DNA of 64,000 nt from Cupriavidus oxalaticus (GTDB lineage: Bacteria > Pseudomonadota > Gammaproteobacteria > Burkholderiales > Burkholderiaceae): the NCBI RefSeq assembly GCF_004768545.1, contig NZ_CP038640.1, forward strand, positions 25,460 through 89,459, written 5' to 3'. The translations under genes and the position numbers were made by a program. The notes under the pieces are model-generated. The model was given only the letters and a program-made list of their open reading frames with translations, had not been told where the DNA came from and ran no database searches. This document shows positions 36,116-44,360 of this stretch, one piece after another. Each line of letters begins with the position of its first letter. Within the stretch, counting starts at the first letter, position 1.

Positions 36116-38352
36116 CTACTCCTTCCTTTCGACGTTTTGATGGAGCCTTTCGCGGTGATCGAGACGGCATCGCCGACCGCGATGCGCGTCAAGCGCCGGG
36201 CCGTGGCCTGGTCGATGGGCATAACCATGACCTCATCACCTCGTTTCAAGAGGGCCAGCGCCTGGCCCTCGATAGTCCTGGTGCCCTGGAACGTGAGCGC
36301 ACCATCACCGGCAGTATATCGGGAATGCTTCGGTATATCGAAACCTTTTAGGCGCTTTGCCTCGCGTTCGGCGATGTACTTGTCGGCGGCGGCGACGCCC
36401 GGCGGCGTCTGGCCTACTCCTGTTCCTGGCCGAGAAATTCCCCGTCGCAGTGCGTGATCTGGTTGGGTTCCTTGCTGCTCCACGTGACGAGGAACATCAC
36501 GCGGCAATAGCACTTCACTTCCGCCGGCGATGCGAACCACACCGAGTTCGGACAGTGCTCGCAAACGGTGCTGGCTTTGGGGCGGCGGTTTTCTTCCAAG
36601 GCGTCCAACGTCGGGCTTCCGGTGGACGGTGGCGGCGTGAAGGCCGGCGTCGGCGCGGTCGCCTCGGCCGGCGGCTGGCCGGCCGTCGCCTGCTCGGGCG
36701 ACGGCTGCGGCTCCGGTAGCGTGCTGGTCGGCAGCGGGCCGCTGTCCAGGGCCGCCAGCGCCGCGTCCAGTTCGTCCTCGATGCTCTGGTCTTTCGGTTC
36801 GCTCATGGGTGTTCTCCTTGTTCAAAAGCGCCTGCCGCCGGCTCTCAAGAGCCGGATCGGTGAAGGTGATGGGTAGCTGGGAATCGACGGCGGCGCGGAT
36901 CATCTGCGCCTTGAACTCCACCGTGCCGTTGACGGTGATGCGGTTGCCGTAGCGTTGCATCGCCAGGCGCAGGGCTTCTTGCAGCCCTTCGCGCGTGGCC
37001 TCGCGGGAGACTTGCAGGCGGTCACCGTCATCGCGCACGGCGCTCATGCCGGCGCGGAAGATGATCGTCCCCTTCTTCGTGATGTTGTCCACCGCCGGCG
37101 CGTGGCCGGGCTTCGCCTGGCCCTCGCCCCGGATGGTGTTGCCCTTGAGGCCCTGGGCCGCCTCGCGGGCGCGCAGGGCGGCCAGGGCGTCGGCGCCGCC
37201 GTGCTGCGCCTCCTTCTTGAGCCAGTCGGCCCACGTGCGCCGGCTGTGCTCGGCGTAGAGGGCCGTGCGCTCCTGCTGGAACTGCTTGTTGATCGCCTGG
37301 AGTTCGCTGCGCAGGGCCTTGCTCGCCTGGGCGTACAGCAGCTTCTTGTTCGCGCGGCCCTCGCCGACCACCTTAATCGTGGCGCGGCGCAGGCGGTTCG
37401 ACCTCTTGGCCGCCTCGATCAGCCGATCCTTGCGATGCCGGGCGCGCTCCAGGGCCTGGGCGCGCGCCGTGGTCAAGCTCTGCTGCTCGGCCTTGTACTT
37501 CGCGTACAGCTCCACGGTGTTGACGCGAAGGCGGATGGGGTCTTTGCGGTACTGCCGCTTCGCGGTGGTTTGCGCCTGCCGTTCGGGCGAAGCCTCGAAC
37601 GGGCCAAGCCGCGCCTCCAGGCTCGGCTTGGAAAGGTCGCGGGCTACTGTGCTCGCCTTCACCATCGTTCCGTCGCCGGCCTCGAACACGAGGCCATTGG
37701 CGCGGACGCGCAGCTCCATTCCGTTGTCCCGCATGACCTGGTGCAGTTCCTGCCAGGACTGCGCGCCCTTGATCTCGTCCAGGCACTCGCGCTTGATCCA
37801 GCCGACCAGGCTTTCAACGCCGGCATGCCGCTCCATGTCGGCGGCCCGGCCCTCCGCGCCGCGCTTGCGCGGCTCGTGGTTGTCGCGCTCCAGGCCGTAG
37901 TCGCGCTCCAGGGCCGTGCAGAGTTCCGCCAGCGCCCGGTGCGGGTAGTACGGCTCGTGCATCGTGTGCCGCGTCGGGTGAATCTTGTTGATGGCGATGT
38001 GGATGTGCAGGTTGTCGGTGTCGTTGTGGACGGCACTGATTCGCTGATGCTCGCCATAACCCAGCCCGACGCAGATGCGTTCCTCAATCGCGCGCAAGGT
38101 GTCGGCGCTGGGCTGCTCGCCGGCCCGGAAGCTGACGATCAGGTGGTAGGTCTTGTCGCCCTTCGCGCGGGTGTTCGTGTGCTGGGTCGCCAGCACCTCC
38201 GTGATGGCGTCCTGGATGGAACCGGCTTCGCAGTTCGTCGCCTGCACGTGGCCCAGCCGGTGGTCTTTGCTTTGGGCGTCGGTGATGTAGTTCGCCAGGC
38301 CCGCGAAGTCGCTCTTGCCAAGCGAGCGCATCGGCACGTGCTTGGCGATCAT
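36112..38352 (-). CDS. traI: TraI, relaxase (MOBP)
   Basis: A 746-aa relaxase. The strand-transfer Tyr is Tyr22 (LANYITDAQ), as in RK2 TraI, and motif III HNDTDNLHIHIAINK gives His109, His116 and His118 for the metal site. It nicks oriT at 38897/38898 with TraJ and stays on the 5' end. The C-terminal part holds the DNA-stabilising and binding region; traH is nested there in another frame. It starts just downstream of a KorB operator. Confidence 0.95.
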   Translation of the reverse strand: MIAKHVPMRSLGKSDFAGLANYITDAQSKDHRLGHVQATNCEAGSIQDAITEVLATQHTNTRAKGDKTYHLIVSFRAGEQPSADTLRAIEERICVGLGYGEHQRISAVHNDTDNLHIHIAINKIHPTRHTMHEPYYPHRALAELCTALERDYGLERDNHEPRKRGAEGRAADMERHAGVESLVGWIKRECLDEIKGAQSWQELHQVMRDNGMELRVRANGLVFEAGDGTMVKASTVARDLSKPSLEARLGPFEASPERQAQTTAKRQYRKDPIRLRVNTVELYAKYKAEQQSLTTARAQALERARHRKDRLIEAAKRSNRLRRATIKVVGEGRANKKLLYAQASKALRSELQAINKQFQQERTALYAEHSRRTWADWLKKEAQHGGADALAALRAREAAQGLKGNTIRGEGQAKPGHAPAVDNITKKGTIIFRAGMSAVRDDGDRLQVSREATREGLQEALRLAMQRYGNRITVNGTVEFKAQMIRAAVDSQLPITFTDPALESRRQALLNKENTHERTERPEHRGRTGRGAGGPGQRPAADQHATGAAAVARAGDGRPAAGRGDRADAGLHAATVHRKPDVGRLGRKPPPQSQHRLRALSELGVVRIAGGSEVLLPRDVPRHVEQQGTQPDHALRRGISRPGTGVGQTPPGVAAADKYIAEREAKRLKGFDIPKHSRYTAGDGALTFQGTRTIEGQALALLKRGDEVMVMPIDQATARRLTRIAVGDAVSITAKGSIKTSKGRSR
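36414..36806 (-). CDS. traH: TraH, nested within traI in another frame
   Basis: A 130-aa acidic, Pro-rich protein fully overlapping traI in a different reading frame, as known for RK2, where TraH stabilises the relaxosome. The start at 36806 (MSEPKDQSIEDEL) follows an AAGGAGAAC. A Cys/His cluster is visible in the C-terminal third (CEHCPNSVW, VKCYCRVMF). The overlap is real coding in both frames. Confidence 0.85.
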   Translation of the reverse strand: MSEPKDQSIEDELDAALAALDSGPLPTSTLPEPQPSPEQATAGQPPAEATAPTPAFTPPPSTGSPTLDALEENRRPKASTVCEHCPNSVWFASPAEVKCYCRVMFLVTWSSKEPNQITHCDGEFLGQEQE

Positions 38353-38369
38353 GGCCGCCCCTCCGGCTT

Positions 38370-38382
38370 TTTAGCCGCTAAA
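38370..38382. promoter_or_regulatory. KorB operator between traJ and traI
   Basis: A perfect TTTAGCCGCTAAA in the 34-base gap between the traJ stop and the traI start. Confidence 0.87.
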
Positions 38383-38386
38383 GAAG

Positions 38387-38761
38387 TCAAGGCTCGGCCC
38401 TCGGCTGAACCACGGCCTTCATGATCCGGCTCATTTCGTCCTGGGTGGCCTCGATCCGGCCCAGCAGGGCCAGGATGGTCGCCTCGCCGAACTGGAGCGT
38501 TCGCACGTCATCGGTCAGCCAGAGCTTGAGCAGGCCGCCAAGGCGGCCAAGGTCGCCGTTGACGCGCACCAGCTCGCGCACGTGCTGGTAGTCCATGACG
38601 CCCTTGATCTGGTAGCCCTGGCCCACGTCGCGCAGATAGCGCGCCACGCTGACGCCCGCCCTCTTGGCGTTCGCCTCGATCTCGTCTTTCTCTTCGGGGA
38701 ACACCGGCACCCGCAGGTGCTGCCGCCGCCGGCGGCCGTGTTCCTTTTCGTCGTTCTCCAT
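38387..38761 (-). CDS. traJ: TraJ, oriT-binding relaxosome protein
   Basis: A 124-aa DNA-binding protein of the ribbon-helix-helix MobC/TraJ kind (RRQHLRVPVFPEEKDEIEANA). In RK2, TraJ binds the inverted repeat of oriT and loads TraI. It is the first gene of the leftward tra operon beside oriT. Confidence 0.92.
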   Translation of the reverse strand: MENDEKEHGRRRRQHLRVPVFPEEKDEIEANAKRAGVSVARYLRDVGQGYQIKGVMDYQHVRELVRVNGDLGRLGGLLKLWLTDDVRTLQFGEATILALLGRIEATQDEMSRIMKAVVQPRAEP

Positions 38762-39134
38762 GCCTCGCCTCGTCTCTCATGCCGGCGGTAGCCGGCTGCC
38801 TCGCAGAGCAGGATGACCCGTTGAGCGCCCCCGGCGCGAATAAGGGACAGTGAAGATAGATAACCGGCTCGCCGGTTAGCTAACTTCACACATCCTGCCC
38901 GCCTTACGGCGTTAATAACACCAAGGAAAGTCTACACCAGCCATTACGATTTATCCGCAACTATCGCGCTATCAGGCCGCAAAAGCAGCAACGGATATAG
39001 CGAAAACCGCCACAATGGCCCATAATGCCGCTATCGAAGCGTGCCAATGCACGCCGATAGCGGACTTTTTGCGTTTCCGTAGCGCCGCTTAGTAGCGTTA
39101 CATTTGCGATGAGAGGATTAGATGGACGAACACG
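38762..39134. other. oriT: oriT and divergent tra promoters
   Basis: A 373-base non-coding region between the divergent traJ and traK. It contains the TraJ-type inverted repeat TAACCGGCTCGCCGGTTA (about 38860-38877) and the IncP nick sequence CATCCTGC, with cleavage expected between G38897 and C38898. GCCTTACGGCGTTAATAACA and ACCAAGGAAAGTCTACAC follow, as in RK2 oriT. The AT-rich part near traK (about 38945-39120), with TATCG repeats, holds the traK promoter. Transfer would leave with the traK side or the traJ side depending on nick polarity; the tra genes to the left enter last by analogy with RK2. Confidence 0.93.
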
Positions 39135-39533
39135 ATGCCAAAGACCTACCCCGAAGAGCTGGCTGAATGGGTGAAGGGACGGGAAGCCAAGAAGCCGCGC
39201 CAGGACAAGCACGTGGTCGCGTTCCTGGCCGTCAAGAGCGACGTTCAAGCGGCGCTCGATGCGGGCTATGCGATGAAAACGATCTGGGAGCACATGAAGG
39301 AAACCGGCCGGCTGCGCTGTCGGTACGAAACCTTCACCCAGCACGTGAAGCGGTACATCAAGGCCGCGCCGGTAGCTTCCCCGCCGCCTCCCGCCACTCC
39401 CCCGGACAGCCAGCCCAAGGGCGCGAAGCCCGAGCCGAAGGCCGCCCCGCCGGCCTCGGAATCCAAGAGTGAGCCGCCCAAGATCGGCGGCTTCACGTTT
39501 GATGCGACTCCAAAGAAAGAGGATTTACTGTAA
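39135..39533 (+). CDS. traK: TraK, oriT-binding protein
   Basis: A 132-aa basic protein starting MPKTYPEELAEWVKGREAKK. RK2 TraK binds the leader side of oriT and wraps it. The C-terminal third is Pro/Lys-rich (PPPPATPPDSQPKGAKPEPK). It overlaps traL by one stop/start (TAATG). Confidence 0.9.
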   Translation: MPKTYPEELAEWVKGREAKKPRQDKHVVAFLAVKSDVQAALDAGYAMKTIWEHMKETGRLRCRYETFTQHVKRYIKAAPVASPPPPATPPDSQPKGAKPEPKAAPPASESKSEPPKIGGFTFDATPKKEDLL

Positions 39534-40258
39534 TGGCGAAAATTCACATGGTTCTGCAAGGCAAGGGCGGCGTCGGCAAGTCGATGATCGCGGCCACCAT
39601 CGCGCAGTACAAAGCCGGCAAGGGACAGAAGCCGCTTTGCATCGACACCGATCCGGTGAACGCGACGTTCGAGGGCTACAAAGCCCTCAACGTGCGCCGG
39701 CTCAACATCATGGACGGCGACGAGATCAACACCCGGAATTTCGACGCCCTGGTCGAGATGATCGCGTCGGCCGAGGGCGACGTCATCATCGACAACGGGG
39801 CCAGCTCGTTCGTGCCGCTGTCGCACTACCTCATCAGCAACCAGGTGCCGGCGCTGCTCCAGGACATGGGCCACGAACTCGTGGTGCATACGGTCGTCAC
39901 CGGCGGCCAGGCCCTGGTGGACACGGTGAGCGGCTTCGCCCAGCTCGCCAGCCAGTTCCCGGCCGAATGCCTGTTCGTGGTCTGGCTGAACCCGTATTGG
40001 GGGCCAATCGAGCACGAGGGCAAGGGGTTCGAGCAGTTGAAGGCGTACACGACCAACAAGGGCCGTGTGTCCGCCATCATCCAGATTCCGGCGCTGAAAG
40101 AGGAAACCTACGGCCGCGACTTCGCCGAAATGCTCCAGGATCGGCGCACCTTCGATGAGGCCCTGGCCGATTCGGCGCTCACGATCATGACGCGGCAGCG
40201 GCTCAAGATCGTGAAAACCCAGCTCTTCGCCCAGCTCGAAAACGCGGCGGTGCTCTGA
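39533..40258 (+). CDS. traL: TraL, ParA/MinD-like ATPase
   Basis: A 241-aa P-loop ATPase with the deviant Walker A GKGGVGKS (residues 10-17). It is known to raise transfer efficiency in some hosts. It sits between traK and traM with overlapping stop/start codons on both sides. Confidence 0.9.
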   Translation: MAKIHMVLQGKGGVGKSMIAATIAQYKAGKGQKPLCIDTDPVNATFEGYKALNVRRLNIMDGDEINTRNFDALVEMIASAEGDVIIDNGASSFVPLSHYLISNQVPALLQDMGHELVVHTVVTGGQALVDTVSGFAQLASQFPAECLFVVWLNPYWGPIEHEGKGFEQLKAYTTNKGRVSAIIQIPALKEETYGRDFAEMLQDRRTFDEALADSALTIMTRQRLKIVKTQLFAQLENAAVL

Positions 40259-40698
40259 TGGCGGCCGACGACAAGATCGAGGAGCTGATACGGGAGATCG
40301 CGGCCAAGCACGGCATCGCCGTGGGCCGCGACGATCCGATCTTGATCCTCCAGACCATCAACATGAAGCTGATGCAGGACAGCGCATCGGCCCAGCAGGA
40401 AATCTTGGACGCCTTCAAGTCGGAACTGGAGTCCATCGCCCACCGATGGGGTGATGACGCCAAGGGAAAGGCGGAAAGGACGCTCAACGCGGCGTTGGCG
40501 GCCAGCAAGGACGCCATGACGCGGGGAATGCAGGAGGGCGCGAAGGCGGCCGCCGAGGCCGTGCGGCGTGAGGTTGAGGCGGTGACGGCGCAGCTCGTCG
40601 CGCCGATCCGCGAGGCGCGGCGCGTCGCCATGATGAACATGGTCGCGGCCGGCATGGCGGTCGTGGCCGCCGGCCTGGCCCTGTGGGCCTCGCTGTAG
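40258..40698 (+). CDS. traM: TraM, accessory transfer protein
   Basis: A 146-aa protein with a helical, Ala/Glu-rich body (residues 45-115) and one C-terminal hydrophobic helix (MMNMVAAGMAVVAAGLALWA). It is the last gene of the traKLM operon. Function in IncP transfer is accessory. Its codons for DDAKGKAE carry one copy of the GACGCCAAGGGAA motif. Confidence 0.88.
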   Translation: MAADDKIEELIREIAAKHGIAVGRDDPILILQTINMKLMQDSASAQQEILDAFKSELESIAHRWGDDAKGKAERTLNAALAASKDAMTRGMQEGAKAAAEAVRREVEAVTAQLVAPIREARRVAMMNMVAAGMAVVAAGLALWASL

Positions 40699-40869
40699 AT
40701 GGCGATGCGGGATCTCATCGTCAGAACTGGCGATGGTCGACCGCGCCGGCGGCATCGCCAGGTTCGGCGATGCTGGCCAGCTCCCGGCATCGTCGCTTGT
40801 GACGATGCTGCAGGATGATTCCACCAGGCCCTCGGCGGGCCTCCCTCGCCAGAAATGGCGATGCTCGAG
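40698..40869. repeat. Array of CATCGYC...GRCGATG dyads (traM-kfrC)
   Basis: A half unit at 40698-40713 is followed by units at 40714-40739, 40751-40775, 40786-40814 and 40843-40869. The array fills the space between the convergent traM and kfrC, ending GATGCTCGAG at the terminator. Confidence 0.85.
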
Positions 40870-40875
40870 AAAAAA

Positions 40876-40893
40876 GCCCGGCGACCGCCGGGC
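40876..40893. terminator. Bidirectional terminator between traM and kfrC
   Basis: The stem GCCCGGC/GCCGGGC is flanked by AAAAAA on the left and TTTTTAT on the right, so it can end both converging transcripts. Confidence 0.85.
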
Positions 40894-40900
40894 TTCGTTT

Positions 40901-41554
40901 TTATGCGGGCCTGGCTGACAGGCCCAAGGACTGCGATCTCCCTGGCCGCTCCTGGGCCTGGGATTGCTTGCGCTCCTGCTCCTGCTTGCGCATCAGCAGC
41001 TCATGCCGGCGGGCGGCCTCGCGCATGGCATCCCAATCGGAAGCCAGCTCGGGGTTCTCGGCGCGCATCTTGCGCGTCGCCAGCTCTTCGATCTTCGGCG
41101 AGTGCAGGCCCATGCCTTCCTTGATCTCGCGGACGGCCTCCAGGCGCGCGTGAAGCGTCTGCAAGCGGGCCTGCTGCTGCGCCTGCTGGTTCTGCCAGGC
41201 TCGCTTAGAGCCGGGCAAGGAAAGCCGGCCAGGCGCGGACGCCTGGGTCTGCTGCAAACGGGCCTGCTGCCGGTCGATCAGGTTTTCTAGCCTGTCCTCG
41301 ATGTGCTCCACCTGGTCGTGCTTGGCCTGCACGTAGAGCGCCAGGGTTTCGGGGTAGGACTGCTCGACCGGGGCCGCCTCTAGGGTGGCCTGCTGCTCGA
41401 TCTCGGCCGCCTGGGCGGCCTCCAGCAAGTCGGCTCCGGTGTCCTCGCGCGAAGCGCCGAAGGCGGCACCGCCGAGGGTGGCCGGCGCGCTGACGCGGGC
41501 CGGCTTGGTGGCGCGGCTCTCGGTGCCGCTGCCGGGGATGGTGAGTCGTTTCAA
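40901..41554 (-). CDS. kfrC: KfrC
   Basis: A 217-aa, Gln/Glu/Arg-rich, strongly helical protein (coiled-coil stretch near residues 75-145 with repeated QQ/QAR) matching the IncP-1 KfrC protein. With KfrA and KfrB it aids plasmid stability, forming filament-like assemblies. It is the promoter-distal kfr gene, 28 bases after kfrB, with a KorB operator in front. Confidence 0.82.
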   Translation of the reverse strand: MKRLTIPGSGTESRATKPARVSAPATLGGAAFGASREDTGADLLEAAQAAEIEQQATLEAAPVEQSYPETLALYVQAKHDQVEHIEDRLENLIDRQQARLQQTQASAPGRLSLPGSKRAWQNQQAQQQARLQTLHARLEAVREIKEGMGLHSPKIEELATRKMRAENPELASDWDAMREAARRHELLMRKQEQERKQSQAQERPGRSQSLGLSARPA

Positions 41555-41568
41555 GGGCGTGCCTCCTT

Positions 41569-41581
41569 TTTAGCCGCTAAA
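41569..41581. promoter_or_regulatory. KorB operator between kfrB and kfrC
   Basis: A perfect TTTAGCCGCTAAA in the short gap before kfrC. Confidence 0.87.
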
Positions 41582-41582
41582 G

Positions 41583-41930
41583 CTACATGGAGCGCCCCCG
41601 CGTCAGTTTCGGGGCCTCTGCGGCGACTGCCGCCTTGCCCTGGGCGTTGTAGCTGATGCTCTTTGCGCTCCCAATTTCAGGTACTTTATCGAAATCTGAC
41701 CGAGCGTGCATGACAAAGTTCTTGCCGATCTGCTGGTACACGTTGGTGGCGTCGGCATGAACGATCACGCCGGCGTGGGTCTGCTTCTTGTCGGCCGCTT
41801 GGGCCGTGTACAGGTTGTAGATGCCGGGCTTCAACGCGCCCGCCTTGTCTACTTTCTGATTCGTCCAAGCGCCGTCCTTTTCGGCCTGAACGATGCGTTG
41901 ACCGTTCATGACCAAGAGGCGTTCTTTCAT
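41583..41930 (-). CDS. kfrB: KfrB
   Basis: A 115-aa protein starting MKERLLVMNGQRIVQAEKDG, matching the IncP-1 KfrB (upf54.4) proteins, which have a KfrB-domain thought to mediate protein contacts between KfrA and KfrC. The region YNLYTAQAADKKQTHAGVIVHAD is the domain core. It is transcribed between kfrA and kfrC, but a terminator sits between it and kfrA. Confidence 0.82.
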   Translation of the reverse strand: MKERLLVMNGQRIVQAEKDGAWTNQKVDKAGALKPGIYNLYTAQAADKKQTHAGVIVHADATNVYQQIGKNFVMHARSDFDKVPEIGSAKSISYNAQGKAAVAAEAPKLTRGRSM

Positions 41931-42003
41931 CGGGCACTCCTATGGTTGCCGTAGTTCTCAAAAGGGTGATGGTGGCCCCATGCAAGCCGCGCTCCAACAA
42001 AAA

Positions 42004-42031
42004 AGCCGACCTCGGCAAAGCGAGGCCGGCT
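42004..42031 (-). terminator. Terminator after kfrA
   Basis: The hairpin AGCCGACCTCG/CGAGGCCGGCT (one mismatch) with loop GCAAAG is followed on the minus strand by a T run (41998-42004). Confidence 0.78.
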
Positions 42032-42100
42032 CTTCCCAGCGGCCGGGTTGTGCGTTTTGTCAGGGTTCCAGGGTAATTTTAAGGAAAACCAACCGATTTA

Positions 42101-43132
42101 TCAGGTCTTTTTGCGTCCGCCGCTGGTCGGATCGGCCGCCCGGCCTTGCGCCATGACGGTTTCCAGGGCCTCCAGCCGGCCGCGAAGCCCGGCCGCTTCC
42201 TCGCGGGCCTGGGCAGCGTCGCGCTTCGCCTGGTCGCGCTCGCCCTGGGCGGCGGTCAGCCGCTCGGCCTGGCGGTGTGCCTCGGCCGCCATCGCCTTGC
42301 GCTGCTCCTGGTGGGCCTGCTCGGCCGCCTCGGCCTTGGCCTGCACCTTCACCAGCTCCGCGCGCACCTGGTCGCGCTCGGCGGCGGCCGCCTCGGTGGC
42401 CTTCCGCTGCTCGGCCTGAGCGGCGCGCGCCTGGTCGGTCGCCTGGTTCGCCCGCTCCAGGTCGGCACGCAGCTCGCCGGCGCGGCGCTCGATCTCGGCG
42501 GTACGGCTGTTCGCGGCCGCGAGGTCGGCCCGCAGGGCCTCCACCTGGTCGGCGCTGGCCGTGGCCCTCTCCTGGGCCTTGTCGCGCTCTGCGCGCGCCT
42601 GGCGGGCTTCCTGATGGGCGTGATCCAGCTCCGTGCGCAGCTCGCCGGCCCTGGCCTCGGCCGTGGCCGCGCGCTCGCTGGTCGCCGCGAGCTTGCCGCG
42701 CAGCTCGTCGGCCTCGCCCTTGGCGGCCGCCTCGACGGCCTCCAGGGCCGCGATGCGGGCCTTGGCCTCGTCCAGCTCGCCGGTGAGCTGGTCGGCCAGC
42801 TCTGCGGCTTCCTGGCGCGCTGCTTCCGTCTCCTGGCGCACGGCCTCCAGCGCCTCGCGCTCGGCGGCCAGGCGGTTGTTCGCCATTTCCAGCGCCACGG
42901 CCCACAAGTCGCCGCCCAGCTCGGCCAGCTTGTCAGTGATCGCCTGCGGTGCCGGCTCGCGGATCGGGGCGGCCTGGCTGGCCTTGCGTGCGCGCCACTC
43001 GTTCATCGCCTCGCTGATGGTGGTGAAGCTGCCGCTGCCGAGCTGCTTGCGCACGTTCGCCAGCGTGGGGTTCTGGCCGGCCGCGTCCAGTTCGTCGGCC
43101 ACCGCAAATATCTGCTCCTTCGAGATCGCCAT
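42101..43132 (-). CDS. kfrA: KfrA, coiled-coil DNA-binding protein
   Basis: A 343-aa protein. The start at 43132 (MAISKEQIFAVADEL) was chosen over the upstream one because it gives the KfrA N-terminal DNA-binding domain directly (ANVRKQLGSGSFTTISEAMNEW). Residues 75-330 form one long Ala/Glu/Arg-rich coiled coil. It represses itself and supports plasmid stability. Its likely operator is the perfect 14-bp inverted repeat at 43152-43190. Confidence 0.93.
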   Translation of the reverse strand: MAISKEQIFAVADELDAAGQNPTLANVRKQLGSGSFTTISEAMNEWRARKASQAAPIREPAPQAITDKLAELGGDLWAVALEMANNRLAAEREALEAVRQETEAARQEAAELADQLTGELDEAKARIAALEAVEAAAKGEADELRGKLAATSERAATAEARAGELRTELDHAHQEARQARAERDKAQERATASADQVEALRADLAAANSRTAEIERRAGELRADLERANQATDQARAAQAEQRKATEAAAAERDQVRAELVKVQAKAEAAEQAHQEQRKAMAAEAHRQAERLTAAQGERDQAKRDAAQAREEAAGLRGRLEALETVMAQGRAADPTSGGRKKT

Positions 43133-43151
43133 GTCGGGCCTCCTTTGGCCG

Positions 43152-43190
43152 GTTGTATGTTGTAGCGTGAAGCATACTACAACATACAAC
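43152..43190. promoter_or_regulatory. KfrA operator at the kfrA promoter
   Basis: A perfect inverted repeat GTTGTATGTTGTAG (43152-43165) and CTACAACATACAAC (43177-43190) separated by 11 bases, just upstream of kfrA. This fits the autoregulatory KfrA site. Confidence 0.82.
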
Positions 43191-43202
43191 ACTACGCAAG
43201 CG

Positions 43203-43231
43203 GTTTAGCTGAACTTTTTTTAGCGGCTAAA
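43203..43231. promoter_or_regulatory. Degenerate KorA site and KorB operator upstream of kfrA
   Basis: GTTTAGCTGAAC (one mismatch to the KorA site) at 43203-43214 and a perfect KorB site TTTAGCGGCTAAA at 43219-43231. They probably repress kfrA together with KfrA itself. Confidence 0.8.
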
Positions 43232-43240
43232 ACGCGGGCA

Positions 43241-43266
43241 AAAAAAGCCCCGCTCGATGGCGGGGC
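43241..43266 (-). terminator. Terminator of the korA-incC-korB operon
   Basis: The stem GCCCCGC (43247-43253)/GCGGGGC (43260-43266) is followed on the minus strand by a T run at 43240-43246, downstream of korB. Confidence 0.82.
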
Positions 43267-43310
43267 GATGGGTGGGGGTCGGTGGTCGGCGATGCCCGGC
43301 GCTGGGCGTG

Positions 43311-44360
43311 TCAGCCCTCCAGCAGCGCGACAAGCTGCACGGTGCCAAGGTCGGCCTCGAACTCCTGGCCGTCATCCTCGTATTTGAGCCAGGCCCAGCC
43401 CTCGGCCGGGGGCCGGCGGTTGAGGATCAGCCGTGCCGGCCGGTCGTCGTGCTTGACCTGGATGATGGCCTTCTTGAGCTTGTCGGGGTCGGCCTCCTTC
43501 GGCTCCTTCTTCCCCTTGGCGTCATCATCCTGCGGCCCCTGCTCGCCGTCGCCGGCCTCGGCGTCGGTCTTGCCGGTCAGCGCATCGACGGTGTTGGGAT
43601 CACGGTCGCCGTCCTCGTGACTGCGCTTGTCCTCCAGGAACTCGCGCAGCAGCTTCACCGAGCCGCGCGTCAGCTCCTGGCTGTCGTCGGCCAGCCAGGC
43701 GGCCACCTCGTCGGGGTTCTTCTTGTAGGCCGTCACCAGCTCGTTGATGACAGTCACGTCCTTGCCCCGGCCGCTATTGAACGCCTCGGCAATGGGTTCG
43801 GGCAAGTCCAGCAGCGTGACGTGCTGCGTGACGAAGGCCGGCGACTTGCCGATCTCCTTGGCGATCTCGCCCTTCTTCTTGCCCTTCGCCAGCTCGCGGC
43901 CGATGAAGTCGGCGATCTCACGCGCCGTCAGCTCGTTGCGTTGCAGGTTCTCGATAACCTGGTCGGCCTCGTTGTAGTCGTTGTCGATGAAGGCCGGGAT
44001 CGTGGTCTTGTGCGCCCACTTCGAGCCGCGATAGCGCCGCGCGCCGTGGTTGATGAGGTAGCGCCCCGGTGCGTCCGGGTTCTCGCGCACGCTGATGGGC
44101 GACTTCACGCCGCGCGCTTTGATCGTCTCGCCGATCTCCGCGATGCTCTCCGGCGAGAAGCCGGGGTTGTCGGCCGTGCGCGGCTGGTGCGGGTCTTCGT
44201 CGATCAGGTCAAGCGGCAGCTCCTGCGGGCCTGCGCCGCCGGCGTTGGCCGCCGGCTGCTCGTTCAGCAGGCCGGCCAGGTCGCCCAGCCCGTCCAGGCC
44301 CAGCCCGGACGATTGCGGCTTGTCCTGCTCCTTCTTCTTGGCGTTGGTCTTGGCGCTCAT
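43311..44360 (-). CDS. korB: KorB, ParB-type partition protein and global repressor
   Basis: A 349-aa ParB family protein. The start at 44360 (MSAKTNAKKKEQDK) overlaps incC by four bases; an open frame extends upstream inside incC. The ParB CTP-binding N domain has ELPLDLIDEDPHQPR and GARRYRGS; the helix-turn-helix IAKEIGKSPAFVTQHVTLLDLP reads TTTAGCSGCTAAA operators; a C-terminal SH3-like dimer domain ends the protein. It silences transfer, replication and stability operons and works with IncC for partition. Confidence 0.96.
   Translation of the reverse strand: MSAKTNAKKKEQDKPQSSGLGLDGLGDLAGLLNEQPAANAGGAGPQELPLDLIDEDPHQPRTADNPGFSPESIAEIGETIKARGVKSPISVRENPDAPGRYLINHGARRYRGSKWAHKTTIPAFIDNDYNEADQVIENLQRNELTAREIADFIGRELAKGKKKGEIAKEIGKSPAFVTQHVTLLDLPEPIAEAFNSGRGKDVTVINELVTAYKKNPDEVAAWLADDSQELTRGSVKLLREFLEDKRSHEDGDRDPNTVDALTGKTDAEAGDGEQGPQDDDAKGKKEPKEADPDKLKKAIIQVKHDDRPARLILNRRPPAEGWAWLKYEDDGQEFEADLGTVQLVALLEG

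Noticed and set aside
24670..40869. CRISPR arrays
   Set aside because: The dyad repeats are short, variable and lack equal spacers of about 30-40 bases; no cas genes are present.
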